This document shows, one piece after another, positions 43,612 through 52,246 of a stretch of 64,000 bases of DNA. The first letter of the stretch is position 1, and each line of letters opens with the position of its first letter. The stretch is from Gammaproteobacteria bacterium. Lineage in GTDB: Bacteria > Pseudomonadota > Gammaproteobacteria > Pseudomonadales > UBA5518. A program made the translations under genes and the position numbers. The notes below the pieces were generated by a model. It saw only the letters and a program-made list of their open reading frames with translations, ran no database searches and had not been told where the DNA came from. The DNA lies in contig JADKDK010000008.1 in assembly GCA_016718385.1 (NCBI GenBank), positions 310,001-374,000 on the forward strand, written 5' to 3'.

Positions 43612-44742
43612 TCAGTAGCCGTTGAGCGCGGCGTAGCGATCCGTGTGGTAGTAGCTGTCGCCGAAGATCTGGCGCAACGCGCCGGCGCGCTTCATGAAGA
43701 ATCCGATCTCGAATTCGTCGGTCATGCCGATGCCCCCGTGCATCTGCACGGCCTCGTTGACCGCCAGCGTCGCAGTGTCGCCGGCCCTGACCTTGGCCAG
43801 GCTGGCGAAGGGCGCCAGCGCGGTGCCGGGCTCGTCGATCGCGCGCAGCGCGCGCAGCACCGCCGATCGCGTCAGCTCCAGCTCGCAGAACAGCCGCGCG
43901 GCGCGGTGCTGCAACGCCTGGAACTCGCCGATGGCGCGACCGAACTGCTTGCGCTGCCTGAGGTAGTCGACGGTGCGCGCGAGTGCCTCGCCCGCCACGC
44001 CCAGCATTTCCGCCGCCAGGCAGATGCGGCCGATGTCGAGTGCGCGCTCCAGCGCATTCCATCCCTCGTGCAGCCCGCCGAGCAGCTCGCCGCGCGCGTC
44101 GGTGAATCGCGCGATCGCCGCGTTGCGGCTGTCGACCATCACGGTGCGTTCGACCGTAACGCCCGCGCTGCCTGCCTCGGCCAGGAACAGGCTGATCCCG
44201 TGGGTCTCGCCGGGCACGCCGCGGCTGCGCGCGGCGACGACGAGCGTGTCGGCGACGTGGCCGTCGAGCACCAGGATCTTCTCGCCCGAGAGCCGGAAGG
44301 CATCGCCGTCGGCATGCGCGACCAGCGCGATGCCCGCCGGGTCGTGGCGCGCGGACTCATCGAGCGCGAGCGCGCACAGCCGTTGCCCCGCGGCGATCGC
44401 CGGCAGCAATGCCTGCTTCTGTGCCGCCGAACCGGCCTCGCGGATCAGCGTGGCACCGAGGATAGCGGTCGCGAACAGCGGCGAGGCCGCGAGCGTGCGT
44501 CCGGCCTGCTCGCAGAGTATGCCGGCACCGGTGTGCGCGAAGCCGAGCCCGCCGTATTCCTCCGGCACGAGCATGCCCGCCCAGCCCAGCGCGGCCATCT
44601 CGCGCCAGAGATCGCGCGAGAAGCCGTCGGTGTCGCGTGTATCGCGCAGCGCGCGCAACGCCGCGGGCGGGGCATTCTGCTGCAGGAAGCCGCGCGCGGC
44701 CTCGGCGAGCATCCGTTCGTCGTCGTTGTAGACCAGGGACAT
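43612..44742 (-). CDS. Acyl-CoA dehydrogenase
   Basis: The start is the ATG at 44742 (MSLVYNDDERMLAEAARGFLQQNAPPAALRAL). The long upstream extension in the same frame is antisense or read through the neighbouring gene and is rejected. The 376-residue product has PEEYGGLGFAHTGAGIL, SGEKILVLDGHVADTLVVAA, RKQFGRAIGEFQALQHRAARLFCELELTRSAVLRALRA and AVQMHGGIGMTDEFEIGFFMKRAG. This type often pairs with a second dehydrogenase (here the gene just upstream) as an alpha2-beta2 FadE heterodimer on bulky substrates such as steroid side chains; here that is inferred from adjacency. Confidence 0.92.
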   Translation of the reverse strand: MSLVYNDDERMLAEAARGFLQQNAPPAALRALRDTRDTDGFSRDLWREMAALGWAGMLVPEEYGGLGFAHTGAGILCEQAGRTLAASPLFATAILGATLIREAGSAAQKQALLPAIAAGQRLCALALDESARHDPAGIALVAHADGDAFRLSGEKILVLDGHVADTLVVAARSRGVPGETHGISLFLAEAGSAGVTVERTVMVDSRNAAIARFTDARGELLGGLHEGWNALERALDIGRICLAAEMLGVAGEALARTVDYLRQRKQFGRAIGEFQALQHRAARLFCELELTRSAVLRALRAIDEPGTALAPFASLAKVRAGDTATLAVNEAVQMHGGIGMTDEFEIGFFMKRAGALRQIFGDSYYHTDRYAALNGY

Positions 44743-44774
44743 GTTCGCTCCTGCGCGCGCCGATCCGGCCATGC

Positions 44775-45959
44775 TCAACCGGGCAGGCCGAGGATGCGCC
44801 TGGCGATGATATTGAGCTGGATCTCGGAGGTTCCGCCCTCGATCGAGTTGCCCTTGCTGCGCAGCCAGCTGCGCGGCACGGAGCCCCCGGCGAAGCGCTC
44901 GCCCTCCCAGCCGAGTCCGTCGGTGCCGTGGATGGCCATCATCAGTTCCTGGCGCTGCTTGTTCAGCTCGGTTCCGTAGTACTTCAACAGCGAGGATGCC
45001 GCGCCGGTGCCAACGCCGGCCTTTGACTCGTCCTGCACGCGCCCGAGCGTGAGCCGGAATGCCTCCGCATCGATCGAGTGGCGCGCCAGGTCGTGACGCA
45101 GGCCGGGATCGGCGAGGCGGCCGTCGCGCAGGCCGATGCGCTGCACCGCGACCCCGGCCGGCGTGGCCTGCCCGGGGGCGCCGACGCCGAACAGTCCGCT
45201 GATCATCTCGCGCTCGTGCGTCAGCAGGTACTTGGCGATGTCCCAGCCCTTGTTCGGCTCCCCGACCAGGTTTTCCTTCGGCACGCGCACGTTGTCGAAG
45301 AAGGTCTCGCAGAACGGCGAGTTGCCACTGATCAGCCGGATCGGTCGGGTGCTGACGCCGGGCGTCTCCATGTCGAACAGCAGGAAGCTGATGCCGGCGT
45401 GCTTCGGCGCCTCGACGTCGGTGCGCACCAGGCAGAAGATCCAGTCGGCCTGGTCGGCGTAGGAAGTCCAGACCTTCTGCCCGTTGACGAGGAAGTGATC
45501 GCCCCGGTCCTCCGCCCGGGTCTGCAGGCCGGCGAGATCGGAGCCCGCGCCCGGTTCGCTGTAGCCCTGGCACCAGCGGATCTCGCCGCGCACGATCGGC
45601 GGCAGGAAACGCTGCTTCTGCTCCTCGCTGCCGTAGCGCAGCAGCGCCGGCCCGAGCATCGAGATCCCGAAGCTCTCGAGCGGCGCGCGCGCCTGCAGGC
45701 GCGCGAGTTCCTCGGCCACGATCCTGGCCTCGGCCTTGTCGAGGCCGCCCCCGCCATGGGCCCGCGGCCATTGCGGCGCGGTCCAGCCGCGCGCGGCCAT
45801 GCGCTCCAGCCACAGGCGCTGGTCCTCGCTGGCGAACACCCACTTGCGCCCGCCCCAGCAGCCCTCGGTACCGGAGGCCGCCGCACCGCGCATCGAGGCC
45901 GGGCAGTTCTGCTCCAGCCAGGCACGGGTTTCGCTCCTGAATTCGTCGAGGTTGCCCAT
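44775..45959 (-). CDS. Acyl-CoA dehydrogenase (long, FadE-like)
   Basis: The start is the ATG at 45959 (MGNLDEFRSETRAWLEQNCPASMRG); the longer open frame upstream is antisense to tesB. The 394-residue product shows GWTAPQWPRAHGGGGLDKAEARIVAEELARL, QGYSEPGAGSDLAGLQTRAEDRGDHFLVNGQKVWTSYA, FDNVRVPKENLVGEPNKGW and, at the C-terminus, SIEGGTSEIQLNIIARRILGLP, which ends like many FadE subunits. It is the first gene of the minus-strand cluster, 120 bp from the divergent tesB, so the gap holds two promoters. It may form a heteromer with the following dehydrogenase. Confidence 0.93.
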   Translation of the reverse strand: MGNLDEFRSETRAWLEQNCPASMRGAAASGTEGCWGGRKWVFASEDQRLWLERMAARGWTAPQWPRAHGGGGLDKAEARIVAEELARLQARAPLESFGISMLGPALLRYGSEEQKQRFLPPIVRGEIRWCQGYSEPGAGSDLAGLQTRAEDRGDHFLVNGQKVWTSYADQADWIFCLVRTDVEAPKHAGISFLLFDMETPGVSTRPIRLISGNSPFCETFFDNVRVPKENLVGEPNKGWDIAKYLLTHEREMISGLFGVGAPGQATPAGVAVQRIGLRDGRLADPGLRHDLARHSIDAEAFRLTLGRVQDESKAGVGTGAASSLLKYYGTELNKQRQELMMAIHGTDGLGWEGERFAGGSVPRSWLRSKGNSIEGGTSEIQLNIIARRILGLPG

Positions 45960-46079
45960 CGTTTTGCCGCCCCTGTCCTGCTTGCGGTGGCGCGAGGCGC
46001 CAACGTTATCACCAATGGCGCCGGTGGTACCATGCCGCCCCGAGACACGGCAATTATCCGAATCGCCCCGGGAGTGACG

Positions 46080-46943
46080 GTGAGCAACGACCTGCAGCAT
46101 CTGCTCGACAACCTGCACGTGGAGCAGATAGACACCAACCTGTTTCGCGGCCTCACGCCGCCCGGACCCAACCCGCGCGTCTACGGCGGCCAGGCGCTGG
46201 CGCAGGCCATGAACGCCGCGACGCGCAGCGTCGATCAGGCGCGACGGGTGCACTCGCAGCACGCTTACTTCCTGCGCCCGGGCGACCCCGCGCGGCCGAT
46301 CATCTACGAGGTCGATCCGATCCGCGACGGGCGCGGCTTCAGCACGCGACGCGTGGTGGCGCGCCAGGGCGGGCGCGCCATCTTCAACACCGCGATTTCC
46401 TACCAACTGCCCGAGGAAGGATTCGCCCACCACGAACCGATGCCCGCGGTGCCGGCGCCCGAGTCACTGGAGAGCGACTTCGCCTTCTACACGCGCAAGT
46501 CGACCGAACAGCCCGGGCGCTATCACGCCTTCACCAGGCACCCGGTCGATTACCGTACGCTCGAACGCCTCGACCGCTACGATCCGCCGGCGCGCGCTGC
46601 GCGATTCGGCGTGTGGATGCGCGCCAACGGCACGATGCCCGACGATCCCGGCGTGCACGCGCAGATGCTCGCGTACATGTCCGACAGCTACCTGATGTCG
46701 ACGGCGCTGCTGCCGCACGCCATCGCCCACGACAATCCCGCGCTCCAGAGCGCGAGCCTCGATCACGCGCTGTGGCTCTACGCGGACTTTCGCGCCGACG
46801 AATGGCTTTACTACCACCTGGCGAGCCCGCTCGCGGGCGGCGGCCGCGGCCTGAACATCGGCCACGTCTACACCCGCGACGGGCGCCTCGTCGCGGCGGC
46901 CGTGCAGGAAGGGCTGATCCGCCGGGTCAGCGCGCCGCGCTGA
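46080..46943 (+). CDS. tesB: Acyl-CoA thioesterase II (TesB)
   Basis: The best start is the GTG at 46080 (MSNDLQHLLDNLHVEQIDTNLFRG if initiated with Met), because GGGAG lies five bases upstream and the length (287) then equals that of typical TesB; the ATG at 46032 would add 16 residues. Two hot-dog domains are recognisable: RVYGGQALAQAMNAATRSV with HSQHAYFLRPGD in the first, and SLDHALWLYADFRADEWLYYHLASPLAGGGRGLNIGHVYTRDGRLVAAAVQEGLIR in the second, holding the catalytic Asp region. It hydrolyses medium- and long-chain acyl-CoA to acid plus CoA and is divergent from the dehydrogenase cluster, so co-regulation is likely. Confidence 0.92.
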   Translation: MSNDLQHLLDNLHVEQIDTNLFRGLTPPGPNPRVYGGQALAQAMNAATRSVDQARRVHSQHAYFLRPGDPARPIIYEVDPIRDGRGFSTRRVVARQGGRAIFNTAISYQLPEEGFAHHEPMPAVPAPESLESDFAFYTRKSTEQPGRYHAFTRHPVDYRTLERLDRYDPPARAARFGVWMRANGTMPDDPGVHAQMLAYMSDSYLMSTALLPHAIAHDNPALQSASLDHALWLYADFRADEWLYYHLASPLAGGGRGLNIGHVYTRDGRLVAAAVQEGLIRRVSAPR

Positions 46944-47038
46944 GACGCGCGGCCGCCGGAATCCACGCCGGCACGTGCGGGCGAGCGGAGGATTGCGCTA
47001 TCCTCACCGCGCAGCCCCCAGCCCCGGAGTACAACGAC

Positions 47039-48601
47039 ATGAACGGAGCCGAAGCCCTGTTGCGCACGCTGCTGGATGCCGGCGTGGAAGTGTGCTTCAC
47101 GAATCCCGGCACCTCGGAAATGCATTTCGTGGCGGCACTGGACCGCGTGCCCGGCATGCGTTGCGTGCTGGGCCTGTTCGAGGGCGTGGTGACCGGCGCG
47201 GCGGACGGATACGCGCGCATCGCGCGCAAGCCCGCCGCCACGCTGCTGCACCTGGGGCCGGGGCTCGGCAACGGGCTGGCGAACCTGCACAACGCCAGGC
47301 GCGGCGACGTGGCGATGGTGAACATCGTCGGCGATCACGCCACCTATCATCTGCAGTACGACACCCCGCTCACCTCGGACGTCGCCGCCGTCGCCAAACC
47401 CATGTCGCACTGGGTGCACTCGGCGCAGTCCAGCGGGCAGCTGCCGGCGGATGCCGCGCGCGCCGTCGCCGCCGCGCTGCAGCCACCCGGGCAGGTCGCG
47501 ACGCTGATATTGCCCGCGGACGTGTCGTGGGAGGAATGCACGGGCGGACCGGCCACGATGCCCGGAGTCCCGGCGGCGCGGCGCGTACGCGAGGACGTGA
47601 TCGGACAGTGCGCCGCGGCGCTGGCCTGCGGCGAGCCGGCGCTGATACTGCTCGGCGGGCATGTCAGCGAGCAGGACCTCGAGCTCGCCGGGCGCATCGC
47701 CGCGGCCTGCGGCGCGCGCGTCGGGGTGGAGACCTTCCCCACGCGGCTGCCCTGGGGCGCGGGCCGCGCCGCCTGCGAGAAGATCCCCTACATTCCCGAG
47801 TTCGCGCTCGCGCACCTCGAGACCGTGCGCCGCCTGGTGCTGGTCGGCGCCACGGAGCCTGCCTCGTTCTTCGCCTACCCGAACCTGCCCGGCAGGCTGG
47901 CGCACGAGGAATGCGAGCTGCTCACGCTGGCCGAACCGCACCACGACCGCATCGATGCGCTGCAGCGCCTGGCCGAGGCCATGGATGCGCCTGCGCTCGA
48001 ACCGGCGCGCAACCCGCTCGCATTGCCCGCGCTCCCCGATGCCGGCGCGCTGTCCACGGCTGCCGTCGGCGACATCATCGCGGCGCTGCTGCCGGAACAG
48101 GCCATCGTCGTCGACGAGGGCATCACCGGCGGCTTCGAGGTGTTCGAGCGCACGCGCACCGCACGCGCGCACGAGTGGATCATGCAGACCGGCGGCTCCA
48201 TCGGCTGGGGCCTGCCGGCGGCGACGGGCGCAGCGATCGCCGCTCCCGGGCGCAAGGTCGTTTGCCTGGAAGGCGACGGTAGCGCGATGTACACGATCCA
48301 GGCGCTGTGGACCATGGCCCGCGAGCAGCTCGACGTCACGGTGGTGCTGTTCGCCAACCGCGACTACGCGATCCTGCAGCTCGAGTACCAGCGCGTCGGC
48401 GCCAGCGGCATGGGCACCAGGGCGCGCAGCATGCTGCACATCGGCAACCCCGACATCGATTTCGTGGCGCTGGCGCAGTCACTCGGCGTGGCCGCGACGC
48501 GCGCGCACGACACCGTGGAATTCACCGCACAGTTCGCCGAGGCGATGGCAGCGCGCGGACCGCGCCTGATAGAAACCATGATGCCCGCGCTCGGGCTCTG
48601 A
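47039..48601 (+). CDS. ThDP-dependent enzyme, acetolactate synthase large-subunit-like
   Basis: A 520-residue protein. The N-terminal pyrimidine-binding domain has the conserved Glu in LGLFEGVVTGAADGYARI (~48), preceded by VEVCFTNPGTSEMHFVAALDR. A central domain follows (~190-320). The C-terminal cofactor domain has IMQTGGSIGWGLPAATGAAIAAPGRKVVCLEGDGSAMYTIQALWTMAREQLDVTVVLFANRDYAIL, the GDG...N diphosphate/Mg motif. Such stand-alone ALS-like proteins without a regulatory subunit serve varied decarboxylation or lyase reactions, for example benzoylformate-decarboxylase- or oxalyl-CoA-type chemistry, so the reaction is unresolved. It is followed 13 bp later by a GlcD-like flavoprotein, suggesting a shared pathway. 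Confidence 0.9.
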   Translation: MNGAEALLRTLLDAGVEVCFTNPGTSEMHFVAALDRVPGMRCVLGLFEGVVTGAADGYARIARKPAATLLHLGPGLGNGLANLHNARRGDVAMVNIVGDHATYHLQYDTPLTSDVAAVAKPMSHWVHSAQSSGQLPADAARAVAAALQPPGQVATLILPADVSWEECTGGPATMPGVPAARRVREDVIGQCAAALACGEPALILLGGHVSEQDLELAGRIAAACGARVGVETFPTRLPWGAGRAACEKIPYIPEFALAHLETVRRLVLVGATEPASFFAYPNLPGRLAHEECELLTLAEPHHDRIDALQRLAEAMDAPALEPARNPLALPALPDAGALSTAAVGDIIAALLPEQAIVVDEGITGGFEVFERTRTARAHEWIMQTGGSIGWGLPAATGAAIAAPGRKVVCLEGDGSAMYTIQALWTMAREQLDVTVVLFANRDYAILQLEYQRVGASGMGTRARSMLHIGNPDIDFVALAQSLGVAATRAHDTVEFTAQFAEAMAARGPRLIETMMPALGL

Positions 48602-48614
48602 GGGAGGCACGGCC

Positions 48615-49994
48615 ATGCAGCAATTGATCCGCGCCCTGCAGGAGGTACTGGGACCCGGCGGCGTGCTGACCGGGGACGCGGCGCGTTCGCGCAGCGGCTC
48701 GTGGGGCGTGATGCACTGCGACGCGCCGGCGGTGTTGCGCCCGCGATCGACCGGGGAGGTGGCAGCGGCGCTGAGGCTCTGCCATGCCGCCGGCCAGGCA
48801 GTGGTGACCGAGGGCGGCAAGACGGGCCTGGTGAGCGGCGCCCGCGCCTCTTCGAGCGAGATCGCGCTCTCGCTGGAGCGCATGCACGCGATAGAGCAGA
48901 TCGATGCGCGCGGGCGCACGATGACCGTGCAGGCCGGGGCCACGCTGCAGGCGGTGCATGAGGCGGCCGAGGCCGAGGGCCTGATCATGCCGCTCGACCT
49001 GGGCGCGCGCGGCACGGCAACCATTGGCGGCAACATCGCCACCAACGCGGGCGGCAACCAGGTGATCCGCTACGGCATGATGCGCGAGCAGGTGCTCGGG
49101 CTCGAGGTCGTGCTGGCCGACGGCACCGTGATGTCGTCACTGAACCAGGTTCTGAAGAACAACACCGGCTACGACCTCAAGCAGCTGTTCATCGGCAGTG
49201 AGGGCACGCTCGGCGTGATCACGCGCGCCGTGCTGCGGCTGCGCCCCCTGATGCCGGCGCGCAATTCCGCGCTGGTCGCCACCGACTCGCTGGAGCACCT
49301 GGTCGCGCTGCTGACGTTCATCGAGCGCGAGCTCGGCGGGCGCATGAGCGCCTTCGAAGCGATGTGGAACACTTACTACCGCATCGCCAGCCGCGGGCCA
49401 CACCTCGGCCAGCCGCCGATCGCCGACACCTACCCGTTCTACGTGCTGATCGAGTCCGCAGGTGCGGACCTGGAGGGCGAGGCCGGGCATTTCCTCGACG
49501 CGCTGGCGCGCGCCACCGAGCTCGGGCTCGTGCAGGACGCCGTGCTGGCGCAGAGCGAGAAGGAACGCGCGGCGTTCTGGGCGATCCGCGACAATATCGA
49601 GAGCCTGGCCGTGCTGTGGCCGCTGGCGATCTTCGATATCAGCCTGCCGCTGGCAACGATGGCGGATTACCTCGAACGCACCGGCGCGCGACTGGAACAA
49701 CGGCTTGGCGAACTGCGCTGGGTCACCTTCGGGCACCTGGGCGACAGCAACCTGCACCTAGCCATCGCGCTGGGCGGCGACGATCCGGCCCTGCGCCACG
49801 CGGTGGAGGAAATCGTCTACGCCGGGCTGGCGGGAATCGGCGGCTCGGTGTCCGCGGAACACGGCATCGGGCTGGAGAAGCGTGAATTCCTGCACTGTTC
49901 GCGCTCGGCCACGGAGATCGAGCTGATGAAAACGCTCAAGCGCGCGCTGGACCCGCGCAACATCCTCAACCCGGAACGGATCTTCCGCCTTTGA
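48615..49994 (+). CDS. FAD-binding oxidoreductase, GlcD / D-2-hydroxyacid dehydrogenase type
   Basis: A 459-residue member of the VAO-type flavin family. The FAD-binding PP-loop region is near the start (AVLRPRSTGEVAAALRLCHAAGQAVVTEGGKTGLVSGA). MPLDLGARGTATIGGNIATNAGGNQVIRYGMMREQVLGLEVVLADG and LKQLFIGSEGTLGVITRAVLRL follow. The C-terminal cap has HLGDSNLHLAI and VSAEHGIGLEKREFL, with the metal and substrate histidines common in D-lactate / D-2-hydroxyglutarate dehydrogenases. It likely oxidises a D-2-hydroxy acid and passes electrons to an ETF or quinone. It is co-transcribed with the ThDP enzyme. Confidence 0.93.
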   Translation: MQQLIRALQEVLGPGGVLTGDAARSRSGSWGVMHCDAPAVLRPRSTGEVAAALRLCHAAGQAVVTEGGKTGLVSGARASSSEIALSLERMHAIEQIDARGRTMTVQAGATLQAVHEAAEAEGLIMPLDLGARGTATIGGNIATNAGGNQVIRYGMMREQVLGLEVVLADGTVMSSLNQVLKNNTGYDLKQLFIGSEGTLGVITRAVLRLRPLMPARNSALVATDSLEHLVALLTFIERELGGRMSAFEAMWNTYYRIASRGPHLGQPPIADTYPFYVLIESAGADLEGEAGHFLDALARATELGLVQDAVLAQSEKERAAFWAIRDNIESLAVLWPLAIFDISLPLATMADYLERTGARLEQRLGELRWVTFGHLGDSNLHLAIALGGDDPALRHAVEEIVYAGLAGIGGSVSAEHGIGLEKREFLHCSRSATEIELMKTLKRALDPRNILNPERIFRL

Positions 49995-50184
49995 GCGGTT
50001 CGACAGGTGCCGCCGCCGGGAGATCCTTGTCATCGGTCGCGGCAGCCCGCCGATCCGGGCGGCAGCGCCGCTCCCCGGTAGCCTCTGCCTGCGCGCGCGC
50101 GCGGCGCTGCACCTTGCGCTCGTCGAGGGCGTCCTCGATACGCTGGACCATTTCGCCGGTCAGTTTGATCTTTCGCATCGTCAT
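49966..50184 (-). CDS. Small basic hypothetical protein
   Basis: An open frame of 72 residues from the ATG at 50184 (MTMRKIKLTGEMVQRIEDALDERKVQRRARAQAE...), overlapping the end of the flavoprotein gene by 29 bases on the opposite strand. The first 30 residues could form a charged amphipathic helix; the rest is low-complexity, rich in Ala/Arg. A GGGCAAGC-like site precedes the ATG weakly. I do not recognise the product, and it could be a chance frame in GC-rich DNA. It is listed because it fills a ~380-bp gap with otherwise no coding candidate. Confidence 0.35.
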   Translation of the reverse strand: MTMRKIKLTGEMVQRIEDALDERKVQRRARAQAEATGERRCRPDRRAAATDDKDLPAAAPVEPLKGGRSVPG

Positions 50185-50375
50185 TGCTTGCCCGCCACGG
50201 AACGTCGGGTCCCGCGTATCCGGCACCGTGTCCCGCGCATTGGCGTGACGGTCACACGGCTAGTTTCTGGGTAGCACAAGCATAGACCGGGGTGGGCAAT
50301 TTATCGAATCACGCCAGACGTCGGCGGGGCGGAACGAGCCCGCGGCCGGGCGACCGCGGGCGGCATCGGGACCTG

Positions 50376-51038
50376 TCAGCTCTTGGCGGCGGGCTTGGCG
50401 GCAGCGCGCGCTGCACGTTCGCGCTCGACCAGGAAATCGGCCACTTTCAGCATCTCGGCGGGCGAACCCGCCGTCCTGCCGGAGATGCGGTAGGTACCGT
50501 TGACGACCAGCTCGGGCGTGCCGGTGATGCCGTAGCTGCGCGCGCGCGCATCGGCCTGCTTCACGCTGCTCTCGACGGCAAAGGCATTGAACATCTTGCG
50601 GAAATCGGCTTCCTTCACGCCGTGGGCGGCAAAAAAGGCAGCGAGCTCGTCCTCGTTGTCGAGCTTCTTGCGCTCCTCGTTCAGCGCGGCGAACAGCGGC
50701 CCGTGCAGTTTCTCGAGCACGCCGAGCGCCTGCGCTGCATAGAAGGCCTGGGCATGCACCGCCATGGTCTGGTTCCACATCGCCGGCGAGCGCTGGAAGT
50801 CGACATCGGGTTTGAGGGCCTTCTTCCAGTCGTTGACCAGCGGTTCGAGGTGGAAACAGTGGATGCAGCCGTACCAGAACACTTCCGTCACCTCGATCCG
50901 CGAGGGATCGGCGGTGCGCACCGGCTGGGCCAGGCGCACGTAGTGGGTGCCCTCGACGTATTTCGGTGCGGCCTCCTGCGCCGCCAGCGCGAAAGGCATC
51001 GACAGCAACAGCACGGCCAAGGCAAAGATCCGCTTCAT
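50376..51038 (-). CDS. dsbA: Thiol:disulfide interchange protein DsbA (CIHC active site)
   Basis: A 220-residue periplasmic oxidase. It has a signal peptide at ~1-20 (MKRIFALAVLLLSMPFALAAQE) and a thioredoxin fold with an inserted helical domain. The active-site pair is in VTEVFWYGCIHCFHLEP (Cys58-Ile-His-Cys61) and the cis-proline loop in GITGTPELVVNGTYRI. The usual DsbA motif is CPHC, so the first dipeptide residue is Ile instead of Pro, which would be expected to change the redox potential. It donates disulfides to secreted proteins and is recharged by DsbB. It lies downstream of cytochrome c4, the order seen in Pseudomonas. The C-terminus has an Ala/Lys tail. Confidence 0.92.
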   Translation of the reverse strand: MKRIFALAVLLLSMPFALAAQEAAPKYVEGTHYVRLAQPVRTADPSRIEVTEVFWYGCIHCFHLEPLVNDWKKALKPDVDFQRSPAMWNQTMAVHAQAFYAAQALGVLEKLHGPLFAALNEERKKLDNEDELAAFFAAHGVKEADFRKMFNAFAVESSVKQADARARSYGITGTPELVVNGTYRISGRTAGSPAEMLKVADFLVERERAARAAAKPAAKS

Positions 51039-51129
51039 TCGCTCAGTCTCCTGTCCAGATGGGATTGGTCACCCGGTAGCGAGATCGGACCGGGCGTGAC
51101 GGGATTGGTTTCCGGGCGATCCTGGAAGC

Positions 51130-51165
51130 GCGCCCGAACAGGTATTTTTACCTGTTCGGGCGCGG
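51130..51165 (-). terminator. Hairpin downstream of cytochrome c4 gene
   Basis: CGCGCCCGAACAGGT pairs perfectly with ACCTGTTCGGGCGCG (15 bp) around a 6-base loop, starting 13 bases past the cytochrome c4 stop. There is no following T-run on the minus strand, so it may be a stability hairpin or a factor-dependent stop rather than a classic terminator. Confidence 0.6.
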
Positions 51166-51177
51166 CACGTGCCGGTG

Positions 51178-51783
51178 TCAGTGCAGGCCCGAAGCGTAGC
51201 TCGATACCGCGTCGAGCTCCTTGTCACTGAGTCGCGACGCGACGTCCCGCATGATGCGGGTGTCGCCGTCGTTGATGCGCTCGTCGTTGCGGAACGCGCG
51301 CAACTGCGCGGCGATGTAATCCGCGTGCTGGCCGCTCAGCGCGGGGAATTTCGCGGGGCCGTTGCCGGCCCCGGTCGGGGAATGGCAGGCGGCGCAGGCC
51401 GCCACCCCCTTCTCGCGGATGCCGGCACGGAAAACGCTCTCTCCCAGCTCGACCAGTTCTTCCTTGGCCACGCCCGGCGTCGCGGCCTGCGCCGCGTAAT
51501 ATGCCGAGATATCCGCAAGATCCTGCTCGCTCATGGCGTCGAGCTGACCGGCCATCGTGGGAACGCTGCGCGCACCGCTCTTGATGTCCTTCAGCTGCTT
51601 CAGCAAATAGCTCTCATGCTGCCCGGCAAGCTTCGGGAACGTCGGCGCCAGACTGTTGCCGTCGGCGCCATGGCAGGCGCCGCAGGCAACCGACAGGGCC
51701 TTGCCGGCCTCCGCGTTGCCCGCGGCAAGCACATTGCCCCCCAGCGCGCACACGGCAACTACCACAGCGATTCTCTTGATCAC
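51178..51783 (-). CDS. Cytochrome c4 (diheme)
   Basis: A 201-residue periplasmic protein with a signal peptide (~1-21, MIKRIAVVVAVCALGGNVLA). It has two class I heme domains: CGACH at 34-38 and CAACH at 130-134. Axial methionines lie in the PTMAGQ region of the first domain and IMRDVASRL of the second. The arrangement is the twofold repeat characteristic of c4. It carries electrons from the bc1 complex to the terminal oxidases. Its neighbours, dsbA downstream and the small cytochrome c5 upstream, are as in Pseudomonas, supporting vertical inheritance of this region. Confidence 0.93.
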   Translation of the reverse strand: MIKRIAVVVAVCALGGNVLAAGNAEAGKALSVACGACHGADGNSLAPTFPKLAGQHESYLLKQLKDIKSGARSVPTMAGQLDAMSEQDLADISAYYAAQAATPGVAKEELVELGESVFRAGIREKGVAACAACHSPTGAGNGPAKFPALSGQHADYIAAQLRAFRNDERINDGDTRIMRDVASRLSDKELDAVSSYASGLH

Positions 51784-51825
51784 GATATCGGTCCTTTATG
51801 GTCGATGTGAGCGCGGCAACCGGCC

Positions 51826-52128
51826 TCAGCCGGCGGGCTTCATCATGTGCTCGATGAGCGCCTTGTACTCGCCGTCGGTGCAGTCCATGCACATGGCCTT
51901 CGGCGGCATCGCGTTCAGGCCGTTCTTCACGCTCGCGAGCAGGCCATCCAGCCCGCCCTTGGCGTCGAAACGCAGCTTCCACGCGGCCGCATCGCCGTGC
52001 TTCGGCGCGCCGGCAACGCCAGCTTCATGACATACGCCACAGGTCTTGGGGTAGAGCTCGTCCACGCTACGATCGGCATAGGCCAGCGAGGAAGCCATAA
52101 GGAGGGCAGCAACCGCGAACTTCTTCAT
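51826..52128 (-). CDS. Cytochrome c5 (monoheme)
   Basis: The start is the ATG at 52128 with AGGAG six bases upstream, giving 100 residues (MKKFAVAALLMASSLAYADRSVDELYPKTC). The short signal peptide ends near residue 18. One CGVCH heme site lies at 30-34, GAPKHGD follows, and AMPPKAMCMDC at the end supplies the axial Met and the extra Cys pair that defines c5. It is a small periplasmic electron carrier. The open frame extends upstream to 52179, but those residues precede the signal and are not part of it. It shares a divergent promoter region with engB. Confidence 0.93.
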   Translation of the reverse strand: MKKFAVAALLMASSLAYADRSVDELYPKTCGVCHEAGVAGAPKHGDAAAWKLRFDAKGGLDGLLASVKNGLNAMPPKAMCMDCTDGEYKALIEHMMKPAG

Positions 52129-52246
52129 CGTCGACTCCTGGGTCAGGGTGCGGGATCGCTCCTCGCCGGCGGGCAGCACGCTGCGTGCTAGACTGGCCGG
52201 GTTCGGGGCGGCGGCAGTATAGCAAAGCGGCTTTCCATCAGAAAAC

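Noticed and set aside
44775..46433. Extended start for the first acyl-CoA dehydrogenase (552 residues)
   Set aside because: The extra N-terminal residues are antisense to tesB; the family start is at 45959.
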